Positions 33,155-34,069 of a DNA stretch of 34,069 bases are shown here, in pieces (the first letter of the stretch is position 1; the number at the start of each line of letters is the position of its first letter). The translations under genes were made by a program, and so were the position numbers. The notes beneath the pieces were generated by a model. That model was given only the letters and a program-made list of their open reading frames with translations, ran no database searches and had not been told where the DNA came from. Source of the DNA: Clostridiales bacterium (GTDB lineage: Bacteria; Bacillota; Clostridia; Saccharofermentanales; Saccharofermentanaceae); NCBI GenBank assembly GCA_017509245.1, contig JAFWQC010000007.1, positions 1 through 34,069 of the forward strand, given 5' to 3'.

Positions 33155-34069
33155 ATGTCAAAGAAATTATTTAACGCACCCGACGTTAAACTCGCTATCG
33201 TAGCAGTATCCCGTGACTGCTTCCCGGAATCACTTTCCGTAAACAGAAGAAAGGCTCTTGTTAAGGCTTTTACCGAAAAGTATGGTGCTGATGACATTTA
33301 TGAGTGCCCTATCTGCATCGTTGAGTCTGAGATCCATATGCAGCAGGCTCTTGCAGACATCAAGGCTGCAGGATGCAACGCTCTTTGCGTATACCTCGGA
33401 AACTTCGGACCTGAGATCTCAGAGACAATGCTCGCTCAGCAGTGGGATGGCCCTGTTATGTTCTGCGCAGCAGCTGAAGAAACACAGAATGACCTGGTTG
33501 GCGGCAGAGGCGACGCTTACTGCGGTATGCTCAATGCTTCATACAACCTCAAGATCCGTGGCGTAAACGCATACATCCCTGAGTATCCTGTCGGAAACGC
33601 AGAAGAGTGTGCTGACATGATCAAGGACTTCATTCCTGTAGCTAGAGCTCTCTATGCTATGAAGAATTTGAAGATCATTTCTTTCGGACCCCGTCCGCAG
33701 AACTTCTTCGCATGCAACGCTCCCATCGAGCCTTTGTACAGAATGGGCGTTGAGATCGAAGAGAACTCCGAGCTCGATCTTTTCGAAGCTTTCAAGAATC
33801 ATGAAGGCGACGAGAGAATCCCCGCTAAGGTTGCAGAGATGGAAGCAGAGCTTGGCGCAGGCAACAAGAAGCCTGAGATCCTCGAGAAGCTCGCTCAGTA
33901 TGAGCTCACACTCCTTGACTGGGTTGAGGCTCACAAGGGTTCAAAGAAGTTCGTTGCAATCGCAGGAAAGTGCTGGCCTGCAGTCCAGACACAGTTCAAG
34001 TTCGTTCCTTGCTATGTAAACAGCCGTCTCACAGGTATGGGCATCCCGGTATCCTGCGAAGTTGATATC
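33155..34069 (+). CDS. L-fucose/L-arabinose isomerase-like protein, 5' part (305 codons, runs off the window)
   Basis: The frame is open from the ATG at 33155 (GGAGGAAAT upstream, one base after the DUF4867 stop) to the last base. The sequence has the N-terminal Rossmann-like domains of the L-fucose/L-arabinose isomerase superfamily: VKLAIVAVSRDCFPESLS, CNALCVYLGNFGPEISETMLAQQWDGPVMFCAAAEE, and IISFGPRPQNFFACNAPIEPLYRMGVEIEENSELDLFEAF. The metal site residues of the C-terminal part lie partly beyond the end, and CWPAVQTQFKFVPCYVNSRLTGMGIPVSCEVD is where the active-site Glu/Asp region begins. It would interconvert an aldose and ketose that the FGGY kinase then phosphorylates. Truncated by the window edge, not by mutation. 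Confidence 0.9.
   Translation, partial: MSKKLFNAPDVKLAIVAVSRDCFPESLSVNRRKALVKAFTEKYGADDIYECPICIVESEIHMQQALADIKAAGCNALCVYLGNFGPEISETMLAQQWDGPVMFCAAAEETQNDLVGGRGDAYCGMLNASYNLKIRGVNAYIPEYPVGNAEECADMIKDFIPVARALYAMKNLKIISFGPRPQNFFACNAPIEPLYRMGVEIEENSELDLFEAFKNHEGDERIPAKVAEMEAELGAGNKKPEILEKLAQYELTLLDWVEAHKGSKKFVAIAGKCWPAVQTQFKFVPCYVNSRLTGMGIPVSCEVDI

Overview
The window is a chromosomal segment of a Gram-positive, Clostridia-type bacterium (Bacillota), probably an anaerobe of the gut, rumen or a similar habitat. The evidence is the mix of families: DUF975, PadR+DUF2812, LytTR+DUF3021, XylB+DUF4867, OmpR-type two-component systems next to an FtsX-type ABC exporter, and a cytoplasmic GH43 glycosidase. 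Strong AGGAGG ribosome sites, TTG/GTG starts and a CCA-encoding tRNA gene fit as well. GC looks moderate by eye. I see no phage genes, insertion sequences, integrases or CRISPR array. I cannot name the genus.

Layout. 1-500: the end of an rRNA operon (23S 3' end, 5S, tRNA-Asn, intrinsic terminator). 500-2150: two unknown genes, one with TPR-like repeats. 2150-10250: an envelope-signalling block made of a DUF975 membrane protein, two OmpR/histidine-kinase pairs in tandem, and an ABC ATPase with a large two-FtsX-domain permease. Helically phased TTAAG repeats lie ahead of the DUF975 gene and the ABC pair, suggesting control by a local response regulator. 10380-10985: a small membrane protein. 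11030-17450, all on the minus strand: an HD-GYP cyclic-di-GMP phosphodiesterase whose stop codon directly abuts the GTG of an unclassified reverse transcriptase, then a YfbK-like von Willebrand factor A protein, then a PlsC-type acyltransferase. 17750-18730: a GH43 glycosidase. 18760-19170: repeat-rich convergent spacer. 19190-21370, minus strand: a PadR-DUF2812-CPBP protease operon with a clear promoter overlapped by palindromic operators. 21500-21660: a 39-bp tandem repeat. 21800-23360: a membrane protein and a LytTR-DUF3021 pair. 23380-23710: a gene-free, strongly inverted-repeat-rich region that may encode a structured RNA. 23810-26400: a FliB-like cysteine-cluster protein, a cupin, and a large membrane protein. 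26500-30470: a nuclease lipoprotein divergent from carB, with overlapping -35 elements. 31030-end: a sugar-catabolic operon (FGGY kinase, DUF4867, sugar isomerase) running off the edge.

The most unusual points are: (1) the abutting HD-GYP/reverse transcriptase pair, followed by three copies of a 17-bp site AACCCRTAYNNNYGGTA in front of the VWA gene; (2) the 330-bp structured non-coding region at 23378-23711; (3) a 9-mer, TTTTCGCGC, seen about ten times on both strands, six of them in the scarce intergenic DNA; (4) the 62-bp and 9-bp repeat cluster at 18992-19166. All coordinates, repeat counts and promoter calls were read by eye, without database search or folding software.
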